A stretch of 64,000 bases of DNA from Rhodococcoides fascians A25f (GTDB lineage: Bacteria; Actinomycetota; Actinomycetes; Mycobacteriales; Mycobacteriaceae), in contig NZ_CP049744.1 of assembly GCF_000760935.2 (NCBI RefSeq), forward strand, positions 3,689,501 through 3,753,500, written 5' to 3'. Position numbers and translations under genes: made by a program. This document shows, in pieces, positions 26,480-35,534 of this stretch. Position 1 is the first letter of the stretch. Each line of letters opens with the position of its first letter. The notes beneath the pieces are model-generated. The model saw only the letters and a program-made list of their open reading frames with translations, was not told the DNA's origin and searched no databases.

Positions 26480-27439
26480 ATGCTCGCACTTCATCTCCGA
26501 GCCGCCGACCTGGCGGATACCTCGTTGACCGTCTCGCCGCTGTTCGAGACGGTCTTGAGTCTGCGTGCCTGGACCTCGCCGAATCGGCACCGTCTGCACG
26601 AGCCGTGGCGTCGACGCGTCCGGACGGCATGGCAGCAGTGCGACACCGAGTTGCTGACGGCGTTGGTCTCTCCCGAGGGCAGGATCCCGGACTTTCTCGC
26701 TCCCCGTCCGCCCACCGAATCCCCGGCCTTCGACGACGAGATCGCCGCTGTCGGAGCGACACCGGCAGCGGAGATGCGACGCGACATCGTTGCCGCCTTC
26801 TCCACTGACATTCCTGCGGTCCTCATCGGTCCGGCCCGAGCGGTGCGCACCCGTTCAGTCCAGGCGCTCTCGCAGTATTGGGCCACGTGCCTCGAACCCG
26901 ACTGGTCCCGGATCCGAGCGGTACTGGACGGAGATGTGGACTACCGAGCACAACAGCTCTCGCACTTCGGGGCACGAAAGATGTTCGAGCACCTCGATTC
27001 CCGAGTTCGATGGGATGACGGTGTGCTGTGGGTCGATCGGCTCGAGGACCAGGTGTGGGTCGACGTCGACGGACGTGGACTTCCGCTGATTCCGTCGGTG
27101 TTCGTGCACGGCGCGATCACTCAGATCAGCCCGACGCGGGCTCCGTCGCTGGTGTATCCGGCCCGCGGGCGCGGCGCAGTGTGGAACATGGCACGGACAG
27201 CTGCGAACCGAGCGCTGACCAATCTCCTCGGCACCCACCGTGCCACGATTCTCACGCTGCTCGACGCGCCCACCACCACCGGGGAAATCGCTGCTGCACT
27301 TGGTGTCTCACCCAGCGCGGCGAGCCAGCATCTTCGTGTTCTGCGCGAAGCGGCAGTGGTGCGACGCGTCAGACAGGGACGATCGGTGCTGTACGTACGC
27401 ACTCCCCTCGGGGAGGAGCTGGTCGAACGACAGGGGTAG
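26480..27439 (+). CDS. DUF5937/ArsR-family transcriptional regulator
   Basis: Regulator of 319 aa with a long N-terminal DUF5937 domain (about 1-230; begins LALHLRAADLADTSLTVSPLFETVLSLRAW) of unknown ligand, and a C-terminal ArsR winged helix (about 245-318) with THRATILTLLDAPTTTGEIAAALGVSPSAASQHLRVLREAAVVRRVRQGRSVLYVRT. Metal-binding Cys motifs are absent. Start ATG 26480; an in-frame GTG 12 nt upstream is possible. It likely controls itself and the divergent methyltransferase. Confidence 0.87.
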   Translation: MLALHLRAADLADTSLTVSPLFETVLSLRAWTSPNRHRLHEPWRRRVRTAWQQCDTELLTALVSPEGRIPDFLAPRPPTESPAFDDEIAAVGATPAAEMRRDIVAAFSTDIPAVLIGPARAVRTRSVQALSQYWATCLEPDWSRIRAVLDGDVDYRAQQLSHFGARKMFEHLDSRVRWDDGVLWVDRLEDQVWVDVDGRGLPLIPSVFVHGAITQISPTRAPSLVYPARGRGAVWNMARTAANRALTNLLGTHRATILTLLDAPTTTGEIAAALGVSPSAASQHLRVLREAAVVRRVRQGRSVLYVRTPLGEELVERQG

Positions 27440-27453
27440 GGCTGTCGCGAGGT

Positions 27454-27963
27454 TCAGCGCAACAGCGCCTTTGTCCACACGCGCAGAAATCCCTGACTGA
27501 GGTACGTCAGTGAGCCGATCGCCAGTATCCACTTGACGGTGCTGACCACGGTGGTGGCGCGAACGACGGTGTCGGTGATCTGTTCTCGATTGTCCACCAG
27601 CATCAGGCCGACGATGTTCTCGATGTAGTCACCGCCGGCGGAGACAACGGGTGCGACGGCCAATGCCGTCGTCGCCGCAGGGCTCAGCGGCGTCTTCGCC
27701 GCCAGGCTGCGTGCACCGGCCCGCAGTGCGATGGCATAGATCGCCGGATGCACGAAGTCGGGAAAGTAGTGGCTGCGGAATCTGGCGATCTCGGCGTCGT
27801 CCATGCTCGCGAGGATCTGCCGGTAGCGCCGCGCGGACCAGGCCGTCTGCACCTCGAGTACTTTCGGGGCCGCGGGTCCGAGCAGCCGAGCGATGTTGGC
27901 CTGGGATACGACGAACAGTGCCGACCAGCCCAGCATTCCGCGATCGAGCGCACTCGGAGTCAT
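27454..27963 (-). CDS. Uncharacterised membrane protein (end of imuA'-imuB operon)
   Basis: Protein of 169 aa, not recognised. It has a hydrophobic N-terminal part (LGWSALFVVSQANIARLL), a soluble-looking central helix (SARRYRQILASMDDAEIARFRSHYFPDFVH), two more membrane-spanning stretches (AATTALAVAPVVSAGGDYIENIVGLMLV and VVSTVKWILAIGSLTYL), and a basic end. Start ATG 27963. It begins 10 bp after the hydrolase stop on the same strand, and the hydrolase follows imuB by 22 bp, so it is the distal gene of the SOS-linked operon. Convergent with the ArsR-type gene. Confidence 0.65.
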   Translation of the reverse strand: MTPSALDRGMLGWSALFVVSQANIARLLGPAAPKVLEVQTAWSARRYRQILASMDDAEIARFRSHYFPDFVHPAIYAIALRAGARSLAAKTPLSPAATTALAVAPVVSAGGDYIENIVGLMLVDNREQITDTVVRATTVVSTVKWILAIGSLTYLSQGFLRVWTKALLR

Positions 27964-27973
27964 GTCCGAAACC

Positions 27974-28738
27974 CTAGTCCGTGAGAAACGGAAGAACGGT
28001 GGCCTCGAACGCCGAGTAACCGTCGCGATGGATGCTGTGTCCGGTGCGAAACGCTTCGACGCGGCAGGTCGAGATCTCGGCGATCATCGCGTCGAGCCGA
28101 ACCGGATCGACCATGCCGCCGGGACCTCCGCGAAGCACCAACGTCGGAGCAGTGATGTCGGCCAACGACTCCCACCACTGCGGATTCGGCCGACGGAACT
28201 GCTCGAGAGCAGTGGCAGTCATCGACCGATCGAACGCGAGTACCGCACGGGGATGCAGGACAACGCTGGTTGCGGCGTGCCAGAGCTCGGTGACCGACGG
28301 CATCTTGCCGGTCAGGCTCGGCGGGGCATCCCCCGGCCGAATCGGTATCGGAAGTTCCTCGAGTACCAGACGGCGGACGAGCGACGGGCGACGCTGCGCG
28401 ACGAGCGAGACCGCATATCCGCCGAGGGAATGCCCGACGAGATCGACTTCGGTGAGCCCGAGGTGATCGATCAGAGCAAGGAGATCGCCACCGAACGAGT
28501 CGAACTCGTACGTGAGTGTGTGGGCGCTCTTACCGTGCCCGCGCAGATCGACGGTGATCACCCGGCGACCTCGAGCTGTCAGTGCTCGGGCGAAGCGATC
28601 CCAGGTTCCGCTGTCCCCGCCCATCCCGTGCACCAGCATGACCGGCACCGGTGCCGCGCTGGGGTGTTCCTGCGGGACGAACGAGCGATACGCGATATCG
28701 ACGCCACCGAGGTCGACCGTCTCCGACATCATCTGCAT
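27974..28738 (-). CDS. Alpha/beta hydrolase
   Basis: Hydrolase of 254 aa with the complete triad in order: oxyanion HGMGGDSGTWDRFA, nucleophile elbow VGHSLGGYAV (Ser about 110), Asp/Glu region around LRGGPGGMVDPVRLDAM, and His in GHSIHRDGYSAFEATVLPFL. Start ATG 28738 (MQMMSETVDLGG); ATGs at the third and fourth codons are alternatives. Family members are esterases, lactonases or epoxide hydrolases; the substrate is unknown. It lies 22 bp downstream of imuB, so it may be expressed with the mutasome genes after DNA damage. Confidence 0.87.
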   Translation of the reverse strand: MQMMSETVDLGGVDIAYRSFVPQEHPSAAPVPVMLVHGMGGDSGTWDRFARALTARGRRVITVDLRGHGKSAHTLTYEFDSFGGDLLALIDHLGLTEVDLVGHSLGGYAVSLVAQRRPSLVRRLVLEELPIPIRPGDAPPSLTGKMPSVTELWHAATSVVLHPRAVLAFDRSMTATALEQFRRPNPQWWESLADITAPTLVLRGGPGGMVDPVRLDAMIAEISTCRVEAFRTGHSIHRDGYSAFEATVLPFLTD

Positions 28739-28760
28739 TCACTCGAATGTAGCGGTGTCA

Positions 28761-30335
28761 CTATTCGTAGATTCCTTCCACCCGCCACCGACCTTCGTCG
28801 AACACGAGCAGCAGGGCTCTTTCGTCGTCGAGCACCACCTGAGCCCGCGCTGTCGGACCCGTCGATGCGTTGCCGCTGTCCCACCACCGCTCGTCCACCG
28901 GCCACGGCCCGGCCAATCCCGTCAGTTCCCATTCCTTGGTTCCCCAGCGCAATCGTGCCGGTGGCGCGTCGAACACACCGCGGTCGGTGACGCCGATTCC
29001 CGTACCCGTCCGATTCATCAGCGTCACTGTCGGACGGGTCTCTATCACTGCCGCCGGAGCAGGCTCGGGTAATCGTCCCGGCCATGGATGGGATGGATCG
29101 GACATCGGCACCAGCTCGTCGCCGAGTGGGCGCAGCGTTATCCGTTCGGCCGGCCCGCGTCCACCGCTGAGAACACCGCCCAGCACCGATTCGCCACCGA
29201 GCAGACCCTGAACGCGCACCAATGCCCGACGCGCTCTGTCGTCCTCGTCGCCGACACTGCCCCACAACCCCAGTTGCAGCTCACCGGCTGCCACCACCTC
29301 GATCGGCTCGAGCCTCAGAACAGTGATCGCGGATGTCGGCTTGTTCTCACTGCGCCCGGTGAGCCAGCCGTCCAGTTGCCACCGCACGCGATCGGCGGTC
29401 CCCTCCGGCGTCAACGGCTCCGCGCAGCGCCAGATCCGCGACAGGTTCTCACCGTTACCGGTACTGGCATGCACCAGCAGACGAGTACACGCAACGGCAG
29501 CGGCAGCAAGCTTGGTGTGCAACTGTTCGGCAAGACCGCGCCCGGCGAAGGCAGCGGCGTCGACCCGATCGATCGGTGGATCGCACCGATACTCCACATC
29601 GAGATCCGGCGGCAGCGCCCGGGCCGAGGGCGGACGCTCGGGCTCACCCCGAGCACTGCGATGCGCCAACACCGCATCGGTACCGAACCGCGACGCGACA
29701 TCACCAGGAGACAGCGCAGCGAAGTCGCCGATGGTTCGTAGACCCAAGCGTCGCAACAGGTCCACCAACTCACCACGATCGGCAGCGGACATACTCGGTT
29801 CTGCCGAGAGTTCTGCCACCGGCAACGGAGCGAGAAAGCCGGCACCACCTCCGCGCGGTACCACCTGTGCATACCGAGCGGCAACGACCGCGGTGGACAG
29901 CTCGTCGGCGATACCGATCTGACATTCCACACCGGCAGCCGACGCTTGGTCGATCAACCGTTCCGCGGCCCGATGCTCGGTACCGAAATACCGTCCGACA
30001 CCGCGAGCAGCGAGAACCAACAGACCCGGCCGCAGCACTTCGACTCCCGGTGCGATGGCGGCGACGGCAGAGACCACGGGCTCGAACAGTCGCGCATCAC
30101 GATCGGTATCGGCGAGAGCGACATGCACATCCGGGCACCGCGCCTGCGCTTCCCGACGCCGTAGGCCACGCTTGATACCCGACGCGCGTGCCGTCGCCGA
30201 GCACGCGACGACCCGATTGGCCGAGGTGACGACCACCGGATGCGTCGCAGGCAGATCGGCCTGAGCAGCTGCTGCAACAGCGGGCCAATCGGGACACCAC
30301 AGGGCAAGAACACGGCTGGGACGGTCGATGCTCAT
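28761..30335 (-). CDS. imuB: Mutasome adaptor ImuB (Y-family polymerase-like, inactive)
   Basis: Protein of 524 aa with Y-family polymerase fold but without catalytic carboxylates: the first motif reads [11 protein letters not shown] instead of DxDxFF, and the SxDE region reads [14 protein letters not shown]. It therefore acts as a scaffold. A beta-clamp-binding motif QLGLWG sits at residues 354-359, the same place as QLPLWG in M. tuberculosis ImuB, which is essential for mutagenesis. The C-terminal region would contact DnaE2 and ImuA'. Start ATG 30335 overlaps the imuA' stop (ATGA). SOS-controlled through the box upstream of imuA'. Confidence 0.93.
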   Translation of the reverse strand: MSIDRPSRVLALWCPDWPAVAAAAQADLPATHPVVVTSANRVVACSATARASGIKRGLRRREAQARCPDVHVALADTDRDARLFEPVVSAVAAIAPGVEVLRPGLLVLAARGVGRYFGTEHRAAERLIDQASAAGVECQIGIADELSTAVVAARYAQVVPRGGGAGFLAPLPVAELSAEPSMSAADRGELVDLLRRLGLRTIGDFAALSPGDVASRFGTDAVLAHRSARGEPERPPSARALPPDLDVEYRCDPPIDRVDAAAFAGRGLAEQLHTKLAAAAVACTRLLVHASTGNGENLSRIWRCAEPLTPEGTADRVRWQLDGWLTGRSENKPTSAITVLRLEPIEVVAAGELQLGLWGSVGDEDDRARRALVRVQGLLGGESVLGGVLSGGRGPAERITLRPLGDELVPMSDPSHPWPGRLPEPAPAAVIETRPTVTLMNRTGTGIGVTDRGVFDAPPARLRWGTKEWELTGLAGPWPVDERWWDSGNASTGPTARAQVVLDDERALLLVFDEGRWRVEGIYE

Positions 30336-31150
30336 GTCGAGACCGCGATCGACAATGGATTCTGTTCGTGCTGTTCGGCATGCCACTCGATGCGGCCGTT
30401 CTCCGAACGCAGATCGAGTCGAACGGTGCGGGGCCGCATCGCCTTGCCGCGAGCGCACACCGACAATCGGACGCCGCGAAGCCTGCCACGTCCCAGCTCC
30501 CGACCCGTACCGAGACCGTCGTAACCGTGCACCGATGCGTCCAGCCGTAGTTCTGCCCCGTCCCAGTGTCCATCGGTCACCAGCAGCGTCGAACCCTTGC
30601 TCCGTGCCCTGGCCACCACGGCTCTGGCCCGAGTGGGAGATACCGACAGACCACCGAGACCGAGCACCACGAGGTCCACACCGTCGAGCAGGATTGCCGC
30701 CACTTCCACCGGATCGGGGCCCGGATCGGGAATCAGAGCCAGTTTGCTCAGCTGTGCGCCCATCTCCACCGCGGCGAGAACTCCGAAACGAGGCTGCCCG
30801 ATGACGGCGACATGCCCACCGGCACCCGTCACTGCAGCCACCAAACCGATCAGCAGCGAGCCTGCACCGGACACCGAGGCCACCGTTCCACGCACCAGCC
30901 CACCGTGCGGCAGCACGTCGATCAGCGCAGAGGGCACCGGAAGGACGGCCCGCTGACGGACCGCACGTTTCGGCTCGGCCTCGCCGAGATCGGAACGAAC
31001 GGGGTCGGGGTCCGAACTCTCGATGCGCACCGACGCCGTTTCGCCACGGGAAGGCACGGCAGCCATCCGGCTACGCAGCAACGCGACACGCTCCGGCAGC
31101 GACAACCCGTCGAGCACATCCGGCGTGACAGAAGCTCCCGATACAGTCAT
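30332..31150 (-). CDS. imuA': Mutasome protein ImuA' (RecA-like)
   Basis: Protein of 272 aa corresponding to the actinobacterial ImuA' (Rv3395c type). The central region ([27 protein letters not shown]) resembles a RecA core with a degraded Walker A (no GKT/S), followed by [19 protein letters not shown] and [10 protein letters not shown] in the Walker B position. It works with ImuB and DnaE2 in translesion synthesis; in mycobacteria ImuA' interacts with ImuB through its C-terminus. Start ATG 31150 with GGGGAG 6 nt upstream. A LexA box lies at 31222-31237. Confidence 0.88.
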   Translation of the reverse strand: MTVSGASVTPDVLDGLSLPERVALLRSRMAAVPSRGETASVRIESSDPDPVRSDLGEAEPKRAVRQRAVLPVPSALIDVLPHGGLVRGTVASVSGAGSLLIGLVAAVTGAGGHVAVIGQPRFGVLAAVEMGAQLSKLALIPDPGPDPVEVAAILLDGVDLVVLGLGGLSVSPTRARAVVARARSKGSTLLVTDGHWDGAELRLDASVHGYDGLGTGRELGRGRLRGVRLSVCARGKAMRPRTVRLDLRSENGRIEWHAEQHEQNPLSIAVST

Positions 31151-31221
31151 GTCACTCCCCTTCACGATGTAGAAAATCGAGCCGAAACATCGGTGTTCGT
31201 CGAACGCGGGAAGTGGCGTAT

Positions 31222-31237
31222 TCGAACACAATTTCGA
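31222..31237 (-). promoter_or_regulatory. LexA (SOS) box upstream of imuA'-imuB
   Basis: TCGAACACAATTTCGA matches the actinobacterial LexA consensus TCGAAC-N4-GTTCGA in all but one specified base (second half-site TTTCGA). It lies 72 bp upstream of imuA' in the region shared with the divergent kinase gene. Confidence 0.8.
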
Positions 31238-31355
31238 TCTGCACTCAGTAAAGCCGCTCGGACGGCAACTCGTCAAGGTGGTGCCGAACCCGCTGGTGGG
31301 GGCTTCCGTTCTGCGGCTGCGGGCACACCCCGCCATCGTCAACTAACCTGTGGGC

Positions 31356-32579
31356 GTGACCGATCAGCAGCGTGTTCGACGAGGAGTCGGACCCGACTAC
31401 CTCCTGGCCGGAAGATACCGCCTTGCCGGCAAACTCGGGGGCGGCGGAATGGGCGCAGTATGGCTCGCAACCGACACACTTCTGCACCGCCAGGTGGCCG
31501 TCAAGCAGGTCACATCCACCACCGCGCTGAGCCCTGAGCAAGCTGTCGAGGTGCGTAATCGGGCCATGCGTGAGGGTCGTATCGCTGCCCGCCTGTCCAG
31601 CCCCCACGCCATCGCGATGCATGACGTCGCTCTCGTCGACGGCGAGCCGTGGCTGGTCATGGAGTACCTGTCCTCGCGCAGTCTCGCGCAGGCGCTCGGC
31701 ACCACCGATTCGCTACCGCCGTTCGAGGTTGCTCAGATCGGGGCACAGATCGCCGACGCACTGACCGAGGCGCACGAGGCAGGAATCGTGCACCGCGACA
31801 TCAAGCCGGGCAACATCCTGATCGCCGATCGCGGCAAGGATCTGGGCATCGTCAAGATCAGTGATTTCGGTATCTCCCGCGCCAAAGGGGACGTCGAGGA
31901 ATCCGACGACAGCGTGATCACCGGCACCCCTGCATATTTCGCCCCGGAGGTTGCCCGCGGACAGGATCCAACCGCGGCCAGCGACGTGTTCTCCCTCGGC
32001 GCAACGCTGTACACCGCCATCGAAGGCAAACCTCCGTTCGACATCGACCACGATTCGATCGCACTGTTGCACCGAGTTGCCAAGGGGCAGATCATCTCTC
32101 CCACCCGCAGCGGAGATCTCACCGGTCCGCTGCTGCACATGCTCGAGCCCGATCCTGCTCGGCGTCCCACCATGGCGCAGGCCCGCGACGAGATCATCCT
32201 CGCTGCGATCAGCAAGCGCGGCAACATAGCTCAGCTACGCGGTGTACCGCTCACCTCTGCGGACGGCGTAGTTCCGGCATGGGCAAGACGCTCGACACCG
32301 GTATCCGAATCTCGCCGTCCGTCCCGAGAATTCGGCAGCACCGTCGCAGGCCTACCCGCCGTGCAACCCGGTGAAAGCCCAGCGAATCCGATTCCCTCCA
32401 GCTACTCTCCCCCACCGTTCGACCTACCCCGAAAGAAGAAGAACCCCATCGAGAACGTGCTGATGCGGATCGAAGATGCCGTGGGCGATCGGACGACGAT
32501 TCCGTCGCCGGTCATCCTCGCTGCACTGATCCTCGCCGTCGTTGTCGTTGTCGTACTGCTGATCACGCTCGTGGTGTAA
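31356..32579 (+). CDS. Membrane-anchored Ser/Thr protein kinase without an external sensor
   Basis: Hanks-type kinase of 407 aa. Kinase domain about 20-275: Gly-loop LGGGGMGAVWLA, catalytic Lys50 in VAVKQV, HRDIKPGN at 146-153, DFG at 170-172, and APEVARG/SDVFSLGATLY. A juxtamembrane linker (about 290-380) rich in Pro/Ser follows, with RKKK before a single membrane helix (about 383-404), where the chain ends without a PASTA or other extracellular domain. Thus the signal is not sensed by a classical ectodomain. Start GTG 31356; a GTG 6 nt upstream is also possible. Its 3' end overlaps the convergent frameshifted gene by 17 bp. Confidence 0.92.
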   Translation: MTDQQRVRRGVGPDYLLAGRYRLAGKLGGGGMGAVWLATDTLLHRQVAVKQVTSTTALSPEQAVEVRNRAMREGRIAARLSSPHAIAMHDVALVDGEPWLVMEYLSSRSLAQALGTTDSLPPFEVAQIGAQIADALTEAHEAGIVHRDIKPGNILIADRGKDLGIVKISDFGISRAKGDVEESDDSVITGTPAYFAPEVARGQDPTAASDVFSLGATLYTAIEGKPPFDIDHDSIALLHRVAKGQIISPTRSGDLTGPLLHMLEPDPARRPTMAQARDEIILAAISKRGNIAQLRGVPLTSADGVVPAWARRSTPVSESRRPSREFGSTVAGLPAVQPGESPANPIPSSYSPPPFDLPRKKKNPIENVLMRIEDAVGDRTTIPSPVILAALILAVVVVVVLLITLVV

Positions 32580-33068
32580 CCCGGCTCCCGAGTCGCGCGA
32601 TGGCGTCGGTGAGCACCGATGGTGCAAGCCTGCGGTGCACCGCCGACAACGGCACCCACACCCACCTCCCCGGACTGCGGTCGTATCGACGAACGTCGTC
32701 AATTCGAGCCGTCCGCCTGCTGCCTGGATCACCAGATGCACAGTCAGAGAATGCGATCGGGCCTCCATGCGAATCCACTGCTTGGTAGCTTCTGCAATGC
32801 TCCATCCGGCCACCGACGTCGGCGTCGATCCTCCGATCAGCCTCAACTGCAACAAACCCTGCCAGATGAATCGTTCCGTGGCGGTAGGAACATCACCGAA
32901 CATGGCTCTCGCATACTGTTCAGGCGTGGCCGTGACAGCGACGTCCACGAAGAAGTGGTCGACGTAGTCCGCTCGCATGGTCGAGCGAGCGAGTACGTCC
33001 TCGGTCATCTCACCGGCTCCGACCAGCCTCTTCACCAGATACCGGTCCTGCTCGTCAGTCTTCGACAC
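32563..33068 (-). pseudogene. Frameshifted SRPBCC/DUF2867-like gene
   Basis: Reading from GTG 33068 (VSKTDEQDRYLVKRLVG; GGGGAG ribosome site upstream), the protein is convincing to LELTTFVDTT and then turns into Cys/Arg-rich nonsense. In the neighbouring frame the sequence continues as RYDRSPGRWVWVPLSAVHRRLAP and stops at 32563. Adding one base near 32687/32688 joins them into LTTFV-RYDR, a protein of about 168 aa resembling small ligand-binding DUF2867/SRPBCC proteins. Either a recent single-base deletion inactivated it or the sequence has an error there. It is divergent from a TetR gene, with two palindromic operators between, so it was probably the TetR target. The family assignment is tentative. 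Confidence 0.65.
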
Positions 33069-33085
33069 ACTCGACTCCCCTCGGG

Positions 33086-33135
33086 TATACGGTGGCGTAC
33101 AACGCGATCGTATCCCTTTTATACGGTGCCGTATA
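33086..33135. promoter_or_regulatory. Two TetR-type operators between the TetR and the frameshifted gene
   Basis: TATACGGTGCCGTATA (33120-33135) is a palindrome with 7-bp arms and a 2-bp centre. A related half-degenerate copy TATACGGTGGCGTACA lies at 33086-33101. They flank the centre of the 98-bp divergent intergenic region, as expected for autoregulation plus control of the neighbour. Confidence 0.75.
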
Positions 33136-33166
33136 GATCGATTTCGCCGACGCTCAGGAGGGCACT

Positions 33167-33736
33167 TTGCCTCGTGCACGCACCCCACGTGACAGGTGGA
33201 TCGAGGAGGGCTTGACCCTCCTCGTCGAAGGCGGTCCCGATGCAGTCCGCGTGGAAGTTCTCGCGACGCGCATCGGAGTGACCAAAGGCGGCTTCTACGG
33301 CCACTTCTCGGACCGGCAGGCCCTCCTCGACGCCATGCTCGACCGGTGGCGCACAGACAGCGTCGACGAGGTACTCGCTGCCGTCGAGCGAGTCGGAGGT
33401 GCTCCGGCGGACCGGGCCGTCCTCGCCGGCCACCTGACATTCGACGACGAACGCCTGCCGACGGACATGGCCGTACGCGAATGGGCGCGCCGCGACTCCG
33501 GCGTCGCAGAACGCCTACGAGAAGTCGACAACCGACGAATGGAATTGTTGCGCACATCGTTCGCGGGCAACGGCGTCGAGGGAGTCGAACTCGAAGCTCG
33601 CTGCCTGATTGCCTTCTGCGTTGCAATCGGCAGCCGACTGCTCGACGCCGATCATCCCGGCTTCACCCGTCGGCAGGTACTCGACGCTGCCACCGAATTG
33701 GTGATCGACCCCGTCAACGCGACTCGTGCACGATGA
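33167..33736 (+). CDS. TetR-family regulator
   Basis: Regulator of 189 aa. The HTH lies in VRVEVLATRIGVTKGGFYGHFSDRQALLDAML (about 26-57), the ligand-binding helices follow (AVREWARRDSGVAERLREVDNRRMELL) and the end is TRRQVLDAATELVI. Start TTG 33167 with AGGAGGG about 6 nt upstream. It should bind the two palindromes at 33086-33135 and repress itself and the divergent gene. As that gene appears frameshifted, the regulator may have lost its main target. Its end overlaps the convergent response regulator by 23 bp. Confidence 0.92.
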   Translation: MPRARTPRDRWIEEGLTLLVEGGPDAVRVEVLATRIGVTKGGFYGHFSDRQALLDAMLDRWRTDSVDEVLAAVERVGGAPADRAVLAGHLTFDDERLPTDMAVREWARRDSGVAERLREVDNRRMELLRTSFAGNGVEGVELEARCLIAFCVAIGSRLLDADHPGFTRRQVLDAATELVIDPVNATRAR

Positions 33737-34412
33737 TCGCAATCTGAACCCTGTTGCTGCACTCCAGCTTCGTCAGGATCCGTGACACGTAGGTCTTCAC
33801 CGTTGCCACACTCATGTACAACTCCGCGCTGATCTCCGCGTTGGACTTTCCCGATCCGACGGCAACTGCCACCTCACGTTCTCGATCGGTGAGAGAATCC
33901 AGTACCGCTCGCGCTCGCGCCGTGGCGGAGTCGTGTGATCGAGCGTCCTGCTCGCGCCAGTGGGCAACCAAGCGTCCTACGGCCGCCGGCGACAGCATCG
34001 ACTCCCCGGTTCCGACGCGATGCACCGCGTCGATGATGTCGCGCGGCGGCGTGTCCTTGAGCAAGAACCCGTTGGCTCCCGCCCGCAGAGCCCGCAGCAG
34101 ATATTCGTCGGTGTCGAACGTGGTCAACACCACGATTGCCGCCGAAAAACCCTCTGCCCGAAGCATTTCGGTGGCAGCCAGACCGTCCATGACGGGCATC
34201 CGCACATCCATCAGAACCACGTCGGGAGACAGCGCGTGCACTGCCTCGATACCGCCGCGACCGTCGGACGCCTCACCGACCACTGCGATACCCGGATCCG
34301 AACTCAGGATGAGCGACAACCCAGCCCGGACCAACGCGTCGTCGTCGACGAGCAACACCTCGAGTGTCTTGCCCGCTTCGGGACCATCGGTCAGTTCGGG
34401 CACGGTAGCCAT
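33714..34412 (-). CDS. NarL/LuxR-family response regulator
   Basis: Response regulator of 232 aa. The receiver domain has VDDDALVR (about 22-29) and phospho-acceptor Asp69 (VVLMDVRMPVMDG), Lys in LLKDTPP. The C-terminal LuxR HTH is LTDREREVAVAVGSGKSNAEISAELYMSVATVKTYVSRILTKL. Start ATG 34412; it overlaps the 3' end of the kinase gene by 22 bp, so the two are translationally linked. The regulon cannot be read from sequence. Confidence 0.94.
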   Translation of the reverse strand: MATVPELTDGPEAGKTLEVLLVDDDALVRAGLSLILSSDPGIAVVGEASDGRGGIEAVHALSPDVVLMDVRMPVMDGLAATEMLRAEGFSAAIVVLTTFDTDEYLLRALRAGANGFLLKDTPPRDIIDAVHRVGTGESMLSPAAVGRLVAHWREQDARSHDSATARARAVLDSLTDREREVAVAVGSGKSNAEISAELYMSVATVKTYVSRILTKLECSNRVQIAIIVHESR

Positions 34413-35524
34413 GCTTCCAGACGGTAGACCACTCCGACGCTGCTTCGGGCGATACCGTACTCGATTCGCCCGCCCGCCAGCTCGACCCGCTCGGTGAGGC
34501 CGATCATTCCCGATCGAGAGCCCGGTACTGTCGCGAATCCCCCTGTGCCGATGCCGTTTTCGAGCCACACTCGAATCTCGTTGTCGACCTGCGTAATTCC
34601 ACATCGCACCGGCAACCCCGGCGCATGCTTTCTGGCATTGGTCAGGCCCTCCTGAATCACACGGTGAACGGTGCGAGAAGCAGAGGCAGGCAGCGAGAGG
34701 TTCGCAGGCATCTCGTCGAAAAACGTCACCTGTGTACCGGCTTTCTCCGAATCCTCGATCAGCGCAGCAATATCGTCCACACCCGGTTGTGGACGCGGCA
34801 CGTTCACCTCGCCCGATCGAAGTACTCCCAGTATCTCCCGCAGATCCTCCAGGGCCCCGTGCGCATTGGATCTGATGGTCGACGCGAGTGCTTCGACCTC
34901 CCGCGCACCGACATCCGGCCGGACCTCGAGCGCACCCGCATGGAGACTGACCAACGAGATCCGATGCGCGAGAGCGTCGTGCATCTCCCGGGCGATCCGC
35001 TCACGTTCGAGTCCGCGAACGGTCTCGGCTCGCAGATTCGACTCCGATTCTGCTCGTTCGGCCCGCTCACGTAGCGAATCGATCACCTCGCGACGCGACT
35101 TGACGACGATGCCCCATGCCGCCGGGATGCTCAGAAAGGCGAGACTGGTCGTCGCGACGTACAGAATCGACTGCTCGGCCCACACGGTCGTCCAGATCAT
35201 CGACGCCAGCACGTGCAGAACCACCACCGCGGTGGTGACCCGCCACGACTTTCGAGAAGCCACCGTGAAGACGGCCACCAGTTCGGCTCCACCCACTGCA
35301 TCGGTGAGAACAGCACACACCGCCAGCGCCACCGCCAACTCGATCGGCCACCGGCGACGCCACCACAACAGCACGGCACCGACAACGCCCACGACGATGG
35401 AGACGACCGTTCGGGTGGTGGTCATACCCTCGGTGCCTGCGGCTACCGACACCACCAACAACAACGCGAACGCGATGGCGGCGACATCCCATGCGCGATC
35501 TCGATGCCGTCGCAGCACAGTCAT
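34391..35524 (-). CDS. NarX/DesK-type sensor histidine kinase
   Basis: Kinase of 377 aa with an N-terminal membrane module of about five helices (residues 12-140, no large external domain), a coiled-coil linker (SLRERAERAESESNLRAETVRGLERER), the HisKA_3 motif IAREMHDALAHRISLVS with His182, and a HATPase_c domain with VIQEGLTNARKH and SGMIGLTERVELAGGRI. Partner of the downstream NarL-type regulator. This topology often senses membrane state or small hydrophobic compounds. Start 35524 (MTVLRRHRDRAWD). Confidence 0.93.
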   Translation of the reverse strand: MTVLRRHRDRAWDVAAIAFALLLVVSVAAGTEGMTTTRTVVSIVVGVVGAVLLWWRRRWPIELAVALAVCAVLTDAVGGAELVAVFTVASRKSWRVTTAVVVLHVLASMIWTTVWAEQSILYVATTSLAFLSIPAAWGIVVKSRREVIDSLRERAERAESESNLRAETVRGLERERIAREMHDALAHRISLVSLHAGALEVRPDVGAREVEALASTIRSNAHGALEDLREILGVLRSGEVNVPRPQPGVDDIAALIEDSEKAGTQVTFFDEMPANLSLPASASRTVHRVIQEGLTNARKHAPGLPVRCGITQVDNEIRVWLENGIGTGGFATVPGSRSGMIGLTERVELAGGRIEYGIARSSVGVVYRLEAWLPCPN

Positions 35525-35534
35525 GATCTGACCG

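Noticed and set aside
31184..31202. Possible second LexA half-site (TGTTCGTCGAACG) near imuA'
   Set aside because: The half-sites are inverted with the wrong spacing for the SOS consensus; the box at 31222 is a better match.
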